Source: Bacteroidota bacterium
GTDB lineage: Bacteria; Bacteroidota; Bacteroidia; Chitinophagales; Chitinophagaceae
Length of the DNA stretch: 36,022 bases
Assembly (NCBI GenBank): GCA_005884665.1
Contig: VBAT01000010.1
Coordinates: forward strand, 606,088-642,109
Direction: 5' to 3'
Part shown: in pieces, positions 25,645-33,508 of the stretch
Layout of the letters: each line of letters opens with the position of its first letter
Numbering within the stretch: the stretch's first letter is position 1
Position numbers and translations under genes: made by a program
Notes under the pieces: model-generated
What the model was told of the DNA's origin: nothing
Database searches by the model: none
The model's input: only the letters and a program-made list of their open reading frames with translations

Positions 25645-26478
25645 TTAAATCCACATCAACAATGTCAGTACGGACGACAAAGCCATTAGTCCATCCAGGG
25701 TAAAGTAATATAAAATATCTGAAGTATTCTTCCACGAATATGTATATAATAAAGCAGTAATAATTCCGGGAACTAATAAAGCCACGACCGTGATGATATT
25801 ATATTGATAGAACCAGAGACCGGCTGTTGAAACAGCAAATACTGCCAGGGAGAACACGAATAAACTTTTTATACCTCGTTCATCCAAAAAAGTGATCAGG
25901 CTGCGGATACCTTTTGTCTTATCTTCTTCCCGGTCACGGCGGTCAAATAGAATACAGATTGCATAAATGAGAAAGAACCGGCCAGTAATAAACAGGTATG
26001 CGTCATTTTTCCAGGGAGTATTGTGTACAGCCAGTGGCAAAATGGTTGTAACATACATCCATACCGCGGCCAGGAAAATCGTTTTTCCAAGGGCAATTTT
26101 TCGCAGCAACCGGAAATGCTTATGCGGGATCTTGGGAGCTGTATATAAAAATGTCGGCACTGCAGAAAGGGCCAGCCAAAACCAGTGTTTGGATAAGATG
26201 AAAAAGAAGATCGCGGCCCCGCCCAACCCGATAAAAAAAAGTATTACGTGTACATAATGATTTCTTTTTTGCCACAGGGATCTTGAAGAACCCGGGGCGG
26301 TATCGGAACTGAGATACCAGTGAAAGCTATAGCTGCAAATCGTTGAGAAGAAAATAAAGCCGATCACATTCCAGTCTGGATCCATGTGTAGCAGCAATTG
26401 GTAGGTCTGGCTGACCATCAGGACTGCACATATCGCAATAAAAAGATTGCTGTAGACGAAGAACCGGAGCGAGGCCAT
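25645..26478 (-). CDS. UbiA-like membrane protein
   Basis: A 277-residue integral membrane protein with about eight or nine helices. The overall pattern resembles the UbiA prenyltransferase superfamily, in which two Asp-rich motifs bind the prenyl diphosphate through magnesium. The second motif is suggested by LFDRRDREEDKTKGIRS, which has the DxxDxxxD spacing and the following KGxRS. The first motif (NDxxDxxxD) is not recognisable: the equivalent region reads YLSSDTAPGSS. So either substrate binding is altered or the protein is a distant relative. It sits 16 bases behind a lipoprotein gene on the same strand, probably co-transcribed. Assignment to UbiA is tentative. Confidence 0.65.
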   Translation of the reverse strand: MASLRFFVYSNLFIAICAVLMVSQTYQLLLHMDPDWNVIGFIFFSTICSYSFHWYLSSDTAPGSSRSLWQKRNHYVHVILFFIGLGGAAIFFFILSKHWFWLALSAVPTFLYTAPKIPHKHFRLLRKIALGKTIFLAAVWMYVTTILPLAVHNTPWKNDAYLFITGRFFLIYAICILFDRRDREEDKTKGIRSLITFLDERGIKSLFVFSLAVFAVSTAGLWFYQYNIITVVALLVPGIITALLYTYSWKNTSDILYYFTLDGLMALSSVLTLLMWI

Positions 26479-26493
26479 TCGTTTGGCTTCCCG

Positions 26494-26946
26494 TTAGTTG
26501 ATAATAATGATTGGTTCAGAACGGGCGGTATCACTGGTATGACCTGCCTGGTCGCGGGTCCAGAAGTTAAACACCGCAGTATCTGGCTTGGTAGAACCGG
26601 CGCCGGAGCCAGAACAGGCATTCGATCCACGCTTAAACCGGGTTATGGAAACAACGACTTCCCCCTCTGTTTGTTTTGTTTTGATAAATTCGTTAGGTAT
26701 TGCGAAAGAAGCGGAATCATAAATTTCGCTGGCAGGACAGCCGGGTACCGATTTTCTCATACCCAGGAAAGAAGAGAAATCACCTTCCTGATCGGTCAGT
26801 CTAAACTTCAGCTCCAGGATCTGATCACCTGAGATCGTGGTCCTGTTGGCAGACTTATATTTTAACTGTGGAGTTGTAGTGAAGCTATCTTTGCCGCAAC
26901 TTAAATACAGGACGGCTAAGAGTAAAAAAACCGGTATGAAACGCAT
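26494..26946 (-). CDS. Hypothetical lipoprotein
   Basis: A 150-residue protein with a lipoprotein signal FIPVFLLLAVLYLSC, the lipobox Cys being residue 17. The mature part has a beta-rich look (QILELKFRLTDQEGDFSSF, VVVSITRFK, AVFNFWTRDQAGHTSD), like a single Ig-type or DUF domain of cell-surface lipoproteins, but I cannot name a family. CAAATTTA at 26961-26968 is a reversed TAnnTTTG close before the start. It is transcribed divergently from the LuxE-like gene, with 45 bases between their starts, and lies just upstream of the UbiA-like gene. Confidence 0.75.
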   Translation of the reverse strand: MRFIPVFLLLAVLYLSCGKDSFTTTPQLKYKSANRTTISGDQILELKFRLTDQEGDFSSFLGMRKSVPGCPASEIYDSASFAIPNEFIKTKQTEGEVVVSITRFKRGSNACSGSGAGSTKPDTAVFNFWTRDQAGHTSDTARSEPIIIIN

Positions 26947-26991
26947 TGGAATACTTTTATCAAATTTACGCTGAAAACCTGCATCTACCTA

Positions 26992-28101
26992 ATGGATTTG
27001 CGCCAAGACAGTCATAAAATTTTTACCATACAGCCCGGTGAATTTGAGTCGATGGCTCTCGAGATTTTCCGATTCCAGTATTCGAATAACCCCGTTTATC
27101 ATGACTATGTCAAGGCTCTTCTGATTAACGATGCCGGGGTGCGTTCAATTACACAGATCCCTTTTTTGCCGATCAGCTTTTTCAAATCACATTCAATTAA
27201 AACGGGCTCGTTTGATCCTGAAATTGTTTTTGAAAGTAGCGGTACTACCACATCTGTAAACAGCCGGCATTTGGTAAAGGATACGGATTTGTACAGGAGA
27301 AGTTTTATCACCGGTTTTGAACTGGCATATGGGCCTGTAAAAAACTGGTGTATCATCGGCCTGCTGCCATCCTACCTGGAGCGGGGCAATTCTTCGCTGG
27401 TATATATGGTAAATGAGCTGATCCGGTTGAGCGCACATCCGCAAAGTGGTTTTTACCTGGATGAATTTGACAAACTGTCTTCAACGTTGCAGCAACTGGA
27501 GCAGGTAAAACAAAGAACCCTGCTGGTAGGCGTCACATTTGCATTACTTGATTTTGCAGAAAAATATGCTTTGCCTTTAAAGCATACCATAGTCATGGAA
27601 ACTGGTGGAATGAAAGGTAGAAGAGAAGAAATGGTCCGGGAAGAAGTGCATCTCATTTTGAAAAGATCATTTGGATTATCGACCATCCACTCGGAATATG
27701 GGATGACAGAATTATTATCACAGGCTTATTCGAAAGGAGATGGAATTTTTAACTGCCCACCGTGGATGAAAGTGTTGGTAAGGGATGAAGAAGACCCCCT
27801 ATCAGTCTTGAGTTCCGAGTCGATAGTCGAGAGTCGGGAGCCGGCGTCATTGCGATCCGCCGAAATGCGGGGAAGCAAAGTCGAGAGTCAGAAATCGGAT
27901 GTTACTAACCTCCCCATAGCTATCGGGACACCGCTCCCCACCCAGGGAGCTATCAATATCATCGACCTCGCCAATCTTTATTCCTGCAGCTTTATTGCAA
28001 CCGACGACGCCGGCAGATTGCATCAGGATGGTAGCTTTGAGGTAATGGGAAGGATTGATAATAGTGATGTAAGGGGATGCAGTTTGATGTACGATGTGTA
28101 A
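26992..28101 (+). CDS. LuxE/acyl-protein synthetase-like acyltransferase with nested in-frame repeat insertions
   Basis: A 369-residue member of the LuxE acyl-protein synthetase family (Pfam PF04443), related to AMP-forming ligases. The nucleotide-binding Ser/Thr-rich motif FESSGTT is at residues 80-86, IVMETGGMKGRREEMVR and STIHSEYGMTELLSQAY are the usual adenylation-like motifs, and the C-terminus has NIIDLANLYSCSFIATDD and GRIDNSDVRG. Between DEEDPLSVL and GAINIIDL lies about 45 residues of foreign sequence (27806-27945) made of several repeat types, so the protein is longer than the roughly 325 residues I expect. The reading frame is kept throughout. The site is just before the C-terminal subdomain, where a flexible loop may tolerate it. 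Confidence 0.86.
   Translation: MDLRQDSHKIFTIQPGEFESMALEIFRFQYSNNPVYHDYVKALLINDAGVRSITQIPFLPISFFKSHSIKTGSFDPEIVFESSGTTTSVNSRHLVKDTDLYRRSFITGFELAYGPVKNWCIIGLLPSYLERGNSSLVYMVNELIRLSAHPQSGFYLDEFDKLSSTLQQLEQVKQRTLLVGVTFALLDFAEKYALPLKHTIVMETGGMKGRREEMVREEVHLILKRSFGLSTIHSEYGMTELLSQAYSKGDGIFNCPPWMKVLVRDEEDPLSVLSSESIVESREPASLRSAEMRGSKVESQKSDVTNLPIAIGTPLPTQGAINIIDLANLYSCSFIATDDAGRLHQDGSFEVMGRIDNSDVRGCSLMYDV
27825..27889. repeat. CGTCATTGCGA-type repeat between 11-bp direct repeats in the LuxE-like gene
   Basis: Two perfect copies of AGTCGAGAGTC (27825-27835 and 27879-27889) enclose 43 bases that contain CGTCATTGCGA and end GGGGAAGCAA. The period is 54 nt, 18 codons. Because AGTCGAGAGTC is itself part of a longer GAGTC-rich repeat, the copies may be a target duplication or pre-existing repeat units. 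Confidence 0.65.
27918..27954. repeat. Small hairpin insertion between 7-bp direct repeats in the LuxE-like gene
   Basis: AGCTATC occurs at 27918-27924 and 27948-27954, a period of 30 nt or 10 codons. The enclosed part has a perfect GCTCCC/GGGAGC inverted repeat (27933-27938, 27945-27950). Confidence 0.55.
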
Positions 28102-28149
28102 AATTCGAAATTCGAAATTCGAAATCCGAAATCCGAAATCCGAAATCCG
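28101..28149. repeat. Tandem array of seven 7-bp units
   Basis: Three copies of AAATTCG are followed by four of AAATCCG, starting at the last base of the LuxE-like stop codon. Units have no spacers, so it is a simple tandem repeat and not a CRISPR array. Confidence 0.9.
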
Positions 28150-28217
28150 AAAAAGCTTTCTAAGGAACCTCTCTTTTATTTTGAGGAATCTCAGAAATCG
28201 GATTTTTTCGGATTTCG
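28141..28217. terminator. Large imperfect hairpin between converging genes
   Basis: CGAAATCCGAAAAA (28141-28154) pairs perfectly with TTTTTCGGATTTCG (28204-28217); the loop itself has partly paired sequences (TTTCTAAGG and CTCAGAAA sides). It uses the end of the tandem array as its left arm and lies between the LuxE-like gene and the response regulator gene, which converge. It may terminate both. Confidence 0.6.
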
Positions 28218-28243
28218 TAATTCTTTCTTCGAGCTTACATTCG

Positions 28244-29002
28244 TCAGGCATTATGCATCCACTCCCTGAACTGCGGCGCCATCTCCTGGCTCACAATGAT
28301 ACAGTGATTCAGTTCGGGTAAAGTAAGATCGACCATCAGTTTTACTTTTTCGTATGATTTAAAGCCCCTGACAAAATTTATATTGATGATGTATTGCCGG
28401 TTGGCCCGGAAAAAGACACTGGAATCCAGCTCTTCTTCCATTTCAGACAGGTTTTTATCGGCCAGGTATTTTTTTCCCCAACGATCAATGACATACACGA
28501 TTTTGTTTTCTGTATAAAACAGCACAACATCTTCCAGGCGCAGTGATATGTTTTCCATTCCCTTCTTTACGATTATACGCTTTCTTTTATGATTGCCGAG
28601 ATACTGGAGCAGGTTGGCAATCGAATGATGATCGGTAAAATGTTTCTCGAGCATCCTGTATTTTTTCAGTGCTTTGCTGAGACTTTCCTTTTCCACAGGT
28701 TTCAATAGGTAGTCGATACCGTTATACTCAAAGGCATTAAGCATAAATTCATCATACCCGGTGATAAAGATCACGGGAATGCGAATACCGGACTGGTTAA
28801 AAATTTCAAAGGATAGTCCATCTCCCAGTTGCACATCACTTAGAATAAGATCCGCTGCTGGTTGCTGCGATAGATAGTCGATGCTTTCTTTCACGCTGCC
28901 AAGGGTTGCGACCACCTGGATATCGTCGGCGATAGCTCCCAACGTATCGATAAGGTCTTCCAGGGCAGGTTTTTCATCTTCGATAATAATTGCTTTGATC
29001 AT
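28244..29002 (-). CDS. LytTR-family response regulator
   Basis: A 252-residue two-component response regulator. The receiver domain has the acidic pair at IIIEDEKPA, phospho-acceptor Asp 56 in LILSDVQLG, Thr in IFITGYDE and Lys in LLKPVEKE. The C-terminal LytTR DNA-binding domain is recognisable from KRIIVKKGMENISLRLEDVVLFYTENKIVYV and FFRANRQYIININFVRGF. It lies 20 bases downstream of the sensor kinase gene on the same strand. Likely targets are not known; the divergent susC promoter region with its inverted repeats is an obvious candidate. Confidence 0.94.
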   Translation of the reverse strand: MIKAIIIEDEKPALEDLIDTLGAIADDIQVVATLGSVKESIDYLSQQPAADLILSDVQLGDGLSFEIFNQSGIRIPVIFITGYDEFMLNAFEYNGIDYLLKPVEKESLSKALKKYRMLEKHFTDHHSIANLLQYLGNHKRKRIIVKKGMENISLRLEDVVLFYTENKIVYVIDRWGKKYLADKNLSEMEEELDSSVFFRANRQYIININFVRGFKSYEKVKLMVDLTLPELNHCIIVSQEMAPQFREWMHNA

Positions 29003-29022
29003 GGCGTAGGTTTTTTTATGGG

Positions 29023-30030
29023 TTATCTTATTAATGGTAGTTTAACGGTAAAATTGTCGCGTCCTTTCTCGATCTCGATATTCTTCTTTGAGATGATCCT
29101 GTACCGCGAACTCAGGTTCTTCAATCCAATACCTGTCGAGTTGATGGCATAGGGCTTCGGCTTGGCATTATTGCTTACCCGGATATAATGGCCATTCATC
29201 GATATTTTGATATGAAGGGGATTGTCTTCGGTAAATTCATTGTGCTTGATCGCATTTTCGATCAGGACCTGTAAAGCACAGGGCGGGATCATGGCCTTAT
29301 TGTTCTCTTCGTTGAGGTCCACATGAAGGTGCAGTTTCCCGTCATGTCTTATCTGCAATAGGAAAAAATAGTCATCAATAAATTCCATCTCATCTTTCAA
29401 CGATATCAACTCCCGTGTTTTGTTGATGAGAAAATATTTGTATACCTGCGCCAGTTTGTTATTGAATAAATGGGCTTGTTGCGGCCGGTTAACGATCAGG
29501 TGATTCAATGTATTTAATGAATTAAAAATAAAATGTGGATCCATTTCGTTGGTCAGCGCCTGCAATTCGGCCTGGGAACGTTCCTTGTCCAACTGGTCAA
29601 CGATCTTGTTGTCGATTTCACGCTCCTTGCTCAGAAACAGGATCTCATATAATAAGGTAAAAAGGATAACCGCTGCAACGCATACCGCGATGAATTTGGA
29701 AATACCATTCCAGTTGAATGTTTCCCTGGACATTTTAATCCAGATAAAAGTGGAAAGGCCGCCGATGGAGCCGCCGTATAAAGCAGACGCAAAACACACC
29801 GTCGCAATTTTCAAATATAGTTTGGATACAGGGGAATACAGTGGCCGGAGGCTGACATGAATCCAGTTACACCCAGCCCAGATAGCAAATGAAGTAAGAA
29901 TGAAAAAAAAATTAGCGGCAACCAGCTCGGGAACAGAATAAAGTTTATAGGTAACTATCCCGGAAATAATAGGAAGGCCTATTCCCAGTAAAGGAACAAA
30001 TATGACTTTCAAAAGTGCATCCTTTATCAT
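29023..30030 (-). CDS. LytS-type sensor histidine kinase
   Basis: A 335-residue membrane kinase of the LytS/YehU type (His_kinase, Pfam PF06580). Four hydrophobic segments in the first 135 residues form a membrane domain without a recognisable sensor domain. The phospho-acceptor His is in NEMDPHFIFNSLNTLNHL, and the ATP-binding part has PPCALQVLIENAIKHNEF (N box) and STGIGLKNLSSRY (G box). The partner response regulator follows 20 bases downstream. The gene diverges from susC at 30473 with a 442-base spacer. The signal sensed is unknown. Confidence 0.94.
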   Translation of the reverse strand: MIKDALLKVIFVPLLGIGLPIISGIVTYKLYSVPELVAANFFFILTSFAIWAGCNWIHVSLRPLYSPVSKLYLKIATVCFASALYGGSIGGLSTFIWIKMSRETFNWNGISKFIAVCVAAVILFTLLYEILFLSKEREIDNKIVDQLDKERSQAELQALTNEMDPHFIFNSLNTLNHLIVNRPQQAHLFNNKLAQVYKYFLINKTRELISLKDEMEFIDDYFFLLQIRHDGKLHLHVDLNEENNKAMIPPCALQVLIENAIKHNEFTEDNPLHIKISMNGHYIRVSNNAKPKPYAINSTGIGLKNLSSRYRIISKKNIEIEKGRDNFTVKLPLIR

Positions 30031-30082
30031 AGCAGCGGTTAGGGTTTACTAAGCCCGGTTTTGTCCAGTGATTTCTCATGTG

Positions 30083-30116
30083 TATAGTTTATAACGTAAC
30101 CAGTTATAAAACTATA
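30083..30116. promoter_or_regulatory. Imperfect inverted repeat upstream of the kinase gene
   Basis: TATAGTTTATAAC (30083-30095) is complementary to GTTATAAAACTATA (30103-30116) apart from one extra A, with a 7-base spacer. It lies about 55 bases upstream of the kinase start, suitable for an operator. Confidence 0.45.
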
Positions 30117-30158
30117 GTTATAGGCTGTTAAGCAATTACAAATTTTCCTTCATGGGCA

Positions 30159-30187
30159 ATATTCAGTTACAAGTGGTAACTGAATAT
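30159..30187. promoter_or_regulatory. Perfect 12-bp inverted repeat, candidate operator
   Basis: ATATTCAGTTAC (30159-30170) and GTAACTGAATAT (30176-30187) are exact complements with spacer AAGTG. There is no T run, so an operator is more likely than a terminator. It lies midway between the divergent kinase and susC genes. Confidence 0.5.
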
Positions 30188-30375
30188 ACCAATCTGCATA
30201 AGCCGGTAGTGCGGGCGATTGACATGTGAGTACTGCAATAGATATTCTGGTTAGCCATAACGCTGCTTTGTTCATCAAATTTCATATCCTGTCTTTTATA
30301 AATGGTTTATAACGCAATTTTCAGGCTTGAGATCAAAATACTAATAGCCATTATTAATGCCTGGGTCAATCTAAT

Positions 30376-30440
30376 TCATGCTTTGGCAAGTAATGCCTGT
30401 TGAACCGGAGCAGTTGTTGTGAAATTGTTGCCTTGTTCAT
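30376..30440 (+). promoter_or_regulatory. Leader block shared by the two susC genes, first copy
   Basis: This 65-base block starts TCATGCTT and ends TTGTTGCCTTGTTCAT, 32 bases before the ATG at 30473. Aligned without gaps to 35134-35198, 41 of 65 positions are identical, with the two end motifs best kept. Confidence 0.5.
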
Positions 30441-30472
30441 GCAATTTCACTTTCACCAAACACACGAGGCTT

Positions 30473-33400
30473 ATGAAAAAATTATTGCTACTTGTCACAT
30501 GTATGTTCTTATGTATGGCTCTGTTTGCCCAGCGAAAGCTCTCCGGCATCGTCAAAGACGATAAAGGCAACCCGGTGATTGGGGCCACAGTCCAGGTAAA
30601 AGGAACAAAAACGGGAACTTCAACCCGTCCCGACGGCACATTCAGCCTGGACGTCCCCGCTAATGCCAAAACCATAGTTATTTCTTATGTTGGCTTTAAC
30701 GACCGGGAAATCGCGATCGGTAATCAACAAACTATCGACGTATCTCTTGCAGCCGGCAACACCGGTGATCTCGGCGAGGTCGTAGTAACCGGGTATGGCA
30801 TCGGTCAACGAAGAAAAAACGTGGTCGCATCTATTGCTTCCGTTAACGGCAAAGATTTGGAGAACAAACCGTTTACATCGGTAGACCAGATGTTTGCCGG
30901 TAAAGTTGCCGGCCTCATCGCTCCTTCATTCAGCGGTCAGCCAGGAGCTGCCCAGCAGGTACGTATTCGCGGTATCGGTTCCATTGCTGCAGGAGCCGGT
31001 CCATTATATGTTGTTGATGGCGTGATACTGAATTCAGGGGATGTATCGAGACTTGCAACCACAGCCAATACGCTGGCAGGTATCAATGCAAACGACATAG
31101 AAGATGTGACCTTTCTTAAAGATGCCCAGGCTACCTCTTTATATGGTTCGCGAGCCGCCAATGGCGTCATTTATATTACTACCAAGAAAGGAAAAGCAGG
31201 TAAAACGAAATTCAGGGCCGATATGGAAATAGGGTTTACCGGTGTTTCGCAGATACCCGAAGCAGCAAGACCTCTGAATGCTGACGAATGGCTTTCCCTC
31301 TTTGAAGAAGGCATGCGTAATGCAGGTCTGCCACAGGCAACAATCGATGCCCAAATGCTCAGCTATGGAAAAGGAAGCGGCATCAACACGGATTGGATGG
31401 ACATCATTACCCGCCAGGGCCAGCAGCAACAGTATAATCTTTCAGCTTCCGGTGGAGAAGGTAAGACTGTGTTCTATTTGTCCGGCGGTTATTTCAAGCA
31501 GGAAGCAAGCACTATTGGTTCCGACTTCAAACGGTATTCTCTTACCACCAATATCAAACATACCGCAAGCGACAAGCTGAACTTTGGGCTTAATCTTTCC
31601 ATGAACAACTCTTTGCAGAATACTCCATTAGATGGAGGCGCTTTTGCCAATCCAACGGGAGGTGTTGCGTTTTTGCGGCCTACTCAAAATCCCTACAATG
31701 CAGATGGTACGCTTAACATCAATAGGGTAGGTAACACAAACTTTCCGAGCAATTTCAACCCTATCTATCTCGTAGAAAATGACGAAAAAAAGCTAACCAC
31801 GCTCCAGTTCCGCGGCAATGCAAGTGTTGAGTATTCCATCCTTAAAAATCTGAAATTCAGTTCGCGGTTTGGCGTGGATTATAATTCACTTGAAGAATTT
31901 CGTTTTGACAATCCTTTCCATGGCGATGGAAGAACCAATGGCGGACGCGGTAGTGCATTTTATACGCGCATCTTCAACTGGATAAACACCAACCAGCTTA
32001 TTTATACTTTTTACCCCGACAGTCGCAGGAATTTCAGGATAGAAGCGCTGGCAGGGTATGAAGCCCAAAAATCAAAGGAGTATGACCTGAGTGCGCAATC
32101 AAACGGTTATCCTCCTACTTCGCAATTGCCGTATTCAACCAATGCAGCGACTGTTGTGAACGGTAAGCTCGCCGGAACCGATTATGCTTTCAATTCTATA
32201 ATATCTACAGCATCGGTTAACTACAAGAATAAGTATGTGGTTAACGGTTCTTACCGGAGAGATGCATCTTCCAGGTTCAGTGAAAACAACCGCTATGGTA
32301 ATTTCTGGTCCGCAGGTGCAGCCTGGAATGTTGACAGGGAATCATTCTTCCCGGTAAATAATGTTATCAATGCCTTTAAGATCAGGGGTTCGTATGGCCG
32401 TACAGGTAATGCCGGGATCGGCAACTATGCCTGGAGGCAAACTTTCGGCTACGGTGCTAACTATAACAGCCAGCCTGGCGGCACTTTCAATACTATCGGT
32501 AACAGCGATCTTACATGGGAGGGAAATACGCAACTGGATATCGGGATAGATGCGGGGTTCTGGAAGAACAGGCTCAACATCGTCGTCGATTATTACAAGC
32601 GTATCTCAGACGGGCTATTATTTGCTGACCCGCTTTCACCTACAACAGGTTTTGTATCTATCACTCGTAATATCGGCGAGATGCAGAACAAAGGATTTGA
32701 ATTTACATTAAATGCCACGCCCATTAATACAAAAGATTTTAAATGGGATGTAAGCTTTAATATCTCGTTTAATAAAAATAAGATCACGAAACTTCCCGGG
32801 CATAAAGATATTATCGATGCCACCCTTCCATTCATATTGCGTGAAGGATATGACTACCGCTCTTTTTATGGAAGAGTTTATATAGGTGCCGATCCCGCCA
32901 ATGGAGATCCGCTCTGGTATAAGGATTCCACGCATACATCTGTTGTAAACAACCGCTCGCTGGCAACCCGCGAACTATTGAAGGGTAAAAGCGCTTCACC
33001 CAAGGCCTATGGCGGTTTAAGCACCAGTTTCAACTACCGTGGTTTTGCCGTTACTGCCGACTTTATCTATAACTACGGCAACTATGTTACGGATGGTTGG
33101 GCATTTTACCTTATTGATGGTATTGATCCTATTGAACAGAAATATGCACTCAACCTCAGGAGATGGCAAAAACCGGGAGATATAACAGATGTACCTAAAT
33201 ACATTTATGGTTCAACGAATAGTTCTTCTTCATTCTCTACCAGATTTTTACAAAAAGGAGATTACATCAGGTTAAGAAATATAACTCTCGGATATACTGT
33301 TGACGGGAAGGTAACGAGCAAACTTCACCTGAGCAATGTCAACATCTATGTACGAGGCACCAATCTTTGGACCAAAACATATGATAAGAACCTGACCATT

Positions 33401-33487
33401 GATCCGGAGCAGGGAGTCAATTCATCCTCTAACCTGGATATTTATTACAACAAGACAATAACCTTTGGCGTAAGTGTTGGATTCTAG
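30473..33487 (+). CDS. SusC/RagA-type TonB-dependent outer-membrane transporter
   Basis: A 1004-residue TonB-linked transporter that imports oligosaccharides, peptides or other ligands together with its SusD partner. Signal peptide MKKLLLLVTCMFLCMALFAQ; then a carboxypeptidase-regulatory-like domain (RKLSGIVKDDKGNPVIGATV, residues 21-95), a TonB-box-like GDLGEVVVTGYG, the plug (NKPFTSVDQMFAGKVAGL, QVRIRGIGSI, PLYVVDGVILN, DVTFLKDAQATSLYGSRA, NGVIYITTKKG) and a long barrel ending in GVSVGF. The start is the ATG at 30473, because it begins the signal peptide. susD follows 22 bases later. The substrate cannot be told: no glycan-degrading enzymes are visible in the window. Confidence 0.96.
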   Translation: MKKLLLLVTCMFLCMALFAQRKLSGIVKDDKGNPVIGATVQVKGTKTGTSTRPDGTFSLDVPANAKTIVISYVGFNDREIAIGNQQTIDVSLAAGNTGDLGEVVVTGYGIGQRRKNVVASIASVNGKDLENKPFTSVDQMFAGKVAGLIAPSFSGQPGAAQQVRIRGIGSIAAGAGPLYVVDGVILNSGDVSRLATTANTLAGINANDIEDVTFLKDAQATSLYGSRAANGVIYITTKKGKAGKTKFRADMEIGFTGVSQIPEAARPLNADEWLSLFEEGMRNAGLPQATIDAQMLSYGKGSGINTDWMDIITRQGQQQQYNLSASGGEGKTVFYLSGGYFKQEASTIGSDFKRYSLTTNIKHTASDKLNFGLNLSMNNSLQNTPLDGGAFANPTGGVAFLRPTQNPYNADGTLNINRVGNTNFPSNFNPIYLVENDEKKLTTLQFRGNASVEYSILKNLKFSSRFGVDYNSLEEFRFDNPFHGDGRTNGGRGSAFYTRIFNWINTNQLIYTFYPDSRRNFRIEALAGYEAQKSKEYDLSAQSNGYPPTSQLPYSTNAATVVNGKLAGTDYAFNSIISTASVNYKNKYVVNGSYRRDASSRFSENNRYGNFWSAGAAWNVDRESFFPVNNVINAFKIRGSYGRTGNAGIGNYAWRQTFGYGANYNSQPGGTFNTIGNSDLTWEGNTQLDIGIDAGFWKNRLNIVVDYYKRISDGLLFADPLSPTTGFVSITRNIGEMQNKGFEFTLNATPINTKDFKWDVSFNISFNKNKITKLPGHKDIIDATLPFILREGYDYRSFYGRVYIGADPANGDPLWYKDSTHTSVVNNRSLATRELLKGKSASPKAYGGLSTSFNYRGFAVTADFIYNYGNYVTDGWAFYLIDGIDPIEQKYALNLRRWQKPGDITDVPKYIYGSTNSSSSFSTRFLQKGDYIRLRNITLGYTVDGKVTSKLHLSNVNIYVRGTNLWTKTYDKNLTIDPEQGVNSSSNLDIYYNKTITFGVSVGF

Positions 33488-33508
33488 TCTGACCAAAACT
33501 CAACAAAT

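Larger units (their letters stand above)
30031..30472. other. Divergent intergenic region between the kinase gene and susC
   Basis: No gene is seen in these 442 bases. They hold two inverted repeats (30083-30116 and 30159-30187), and toward susC the 65-base block (30376-30440) that also precedes the second susC. No convincing TAnnTTTG with a -33 partner was found in either direction. Confidence 0.6.

Noticed and set aside
28101..28149. CRISPR array
   Set aside because: Units are 7 bp and directly adjacent, without spacers; it is a simple tandem repeat.
30083..30187. LytTR binding site consensus repeats
   Set aside because: GTT-containing segments here match the published LytTR pattern poorly at the flanking positions, so I did not call a binding site.
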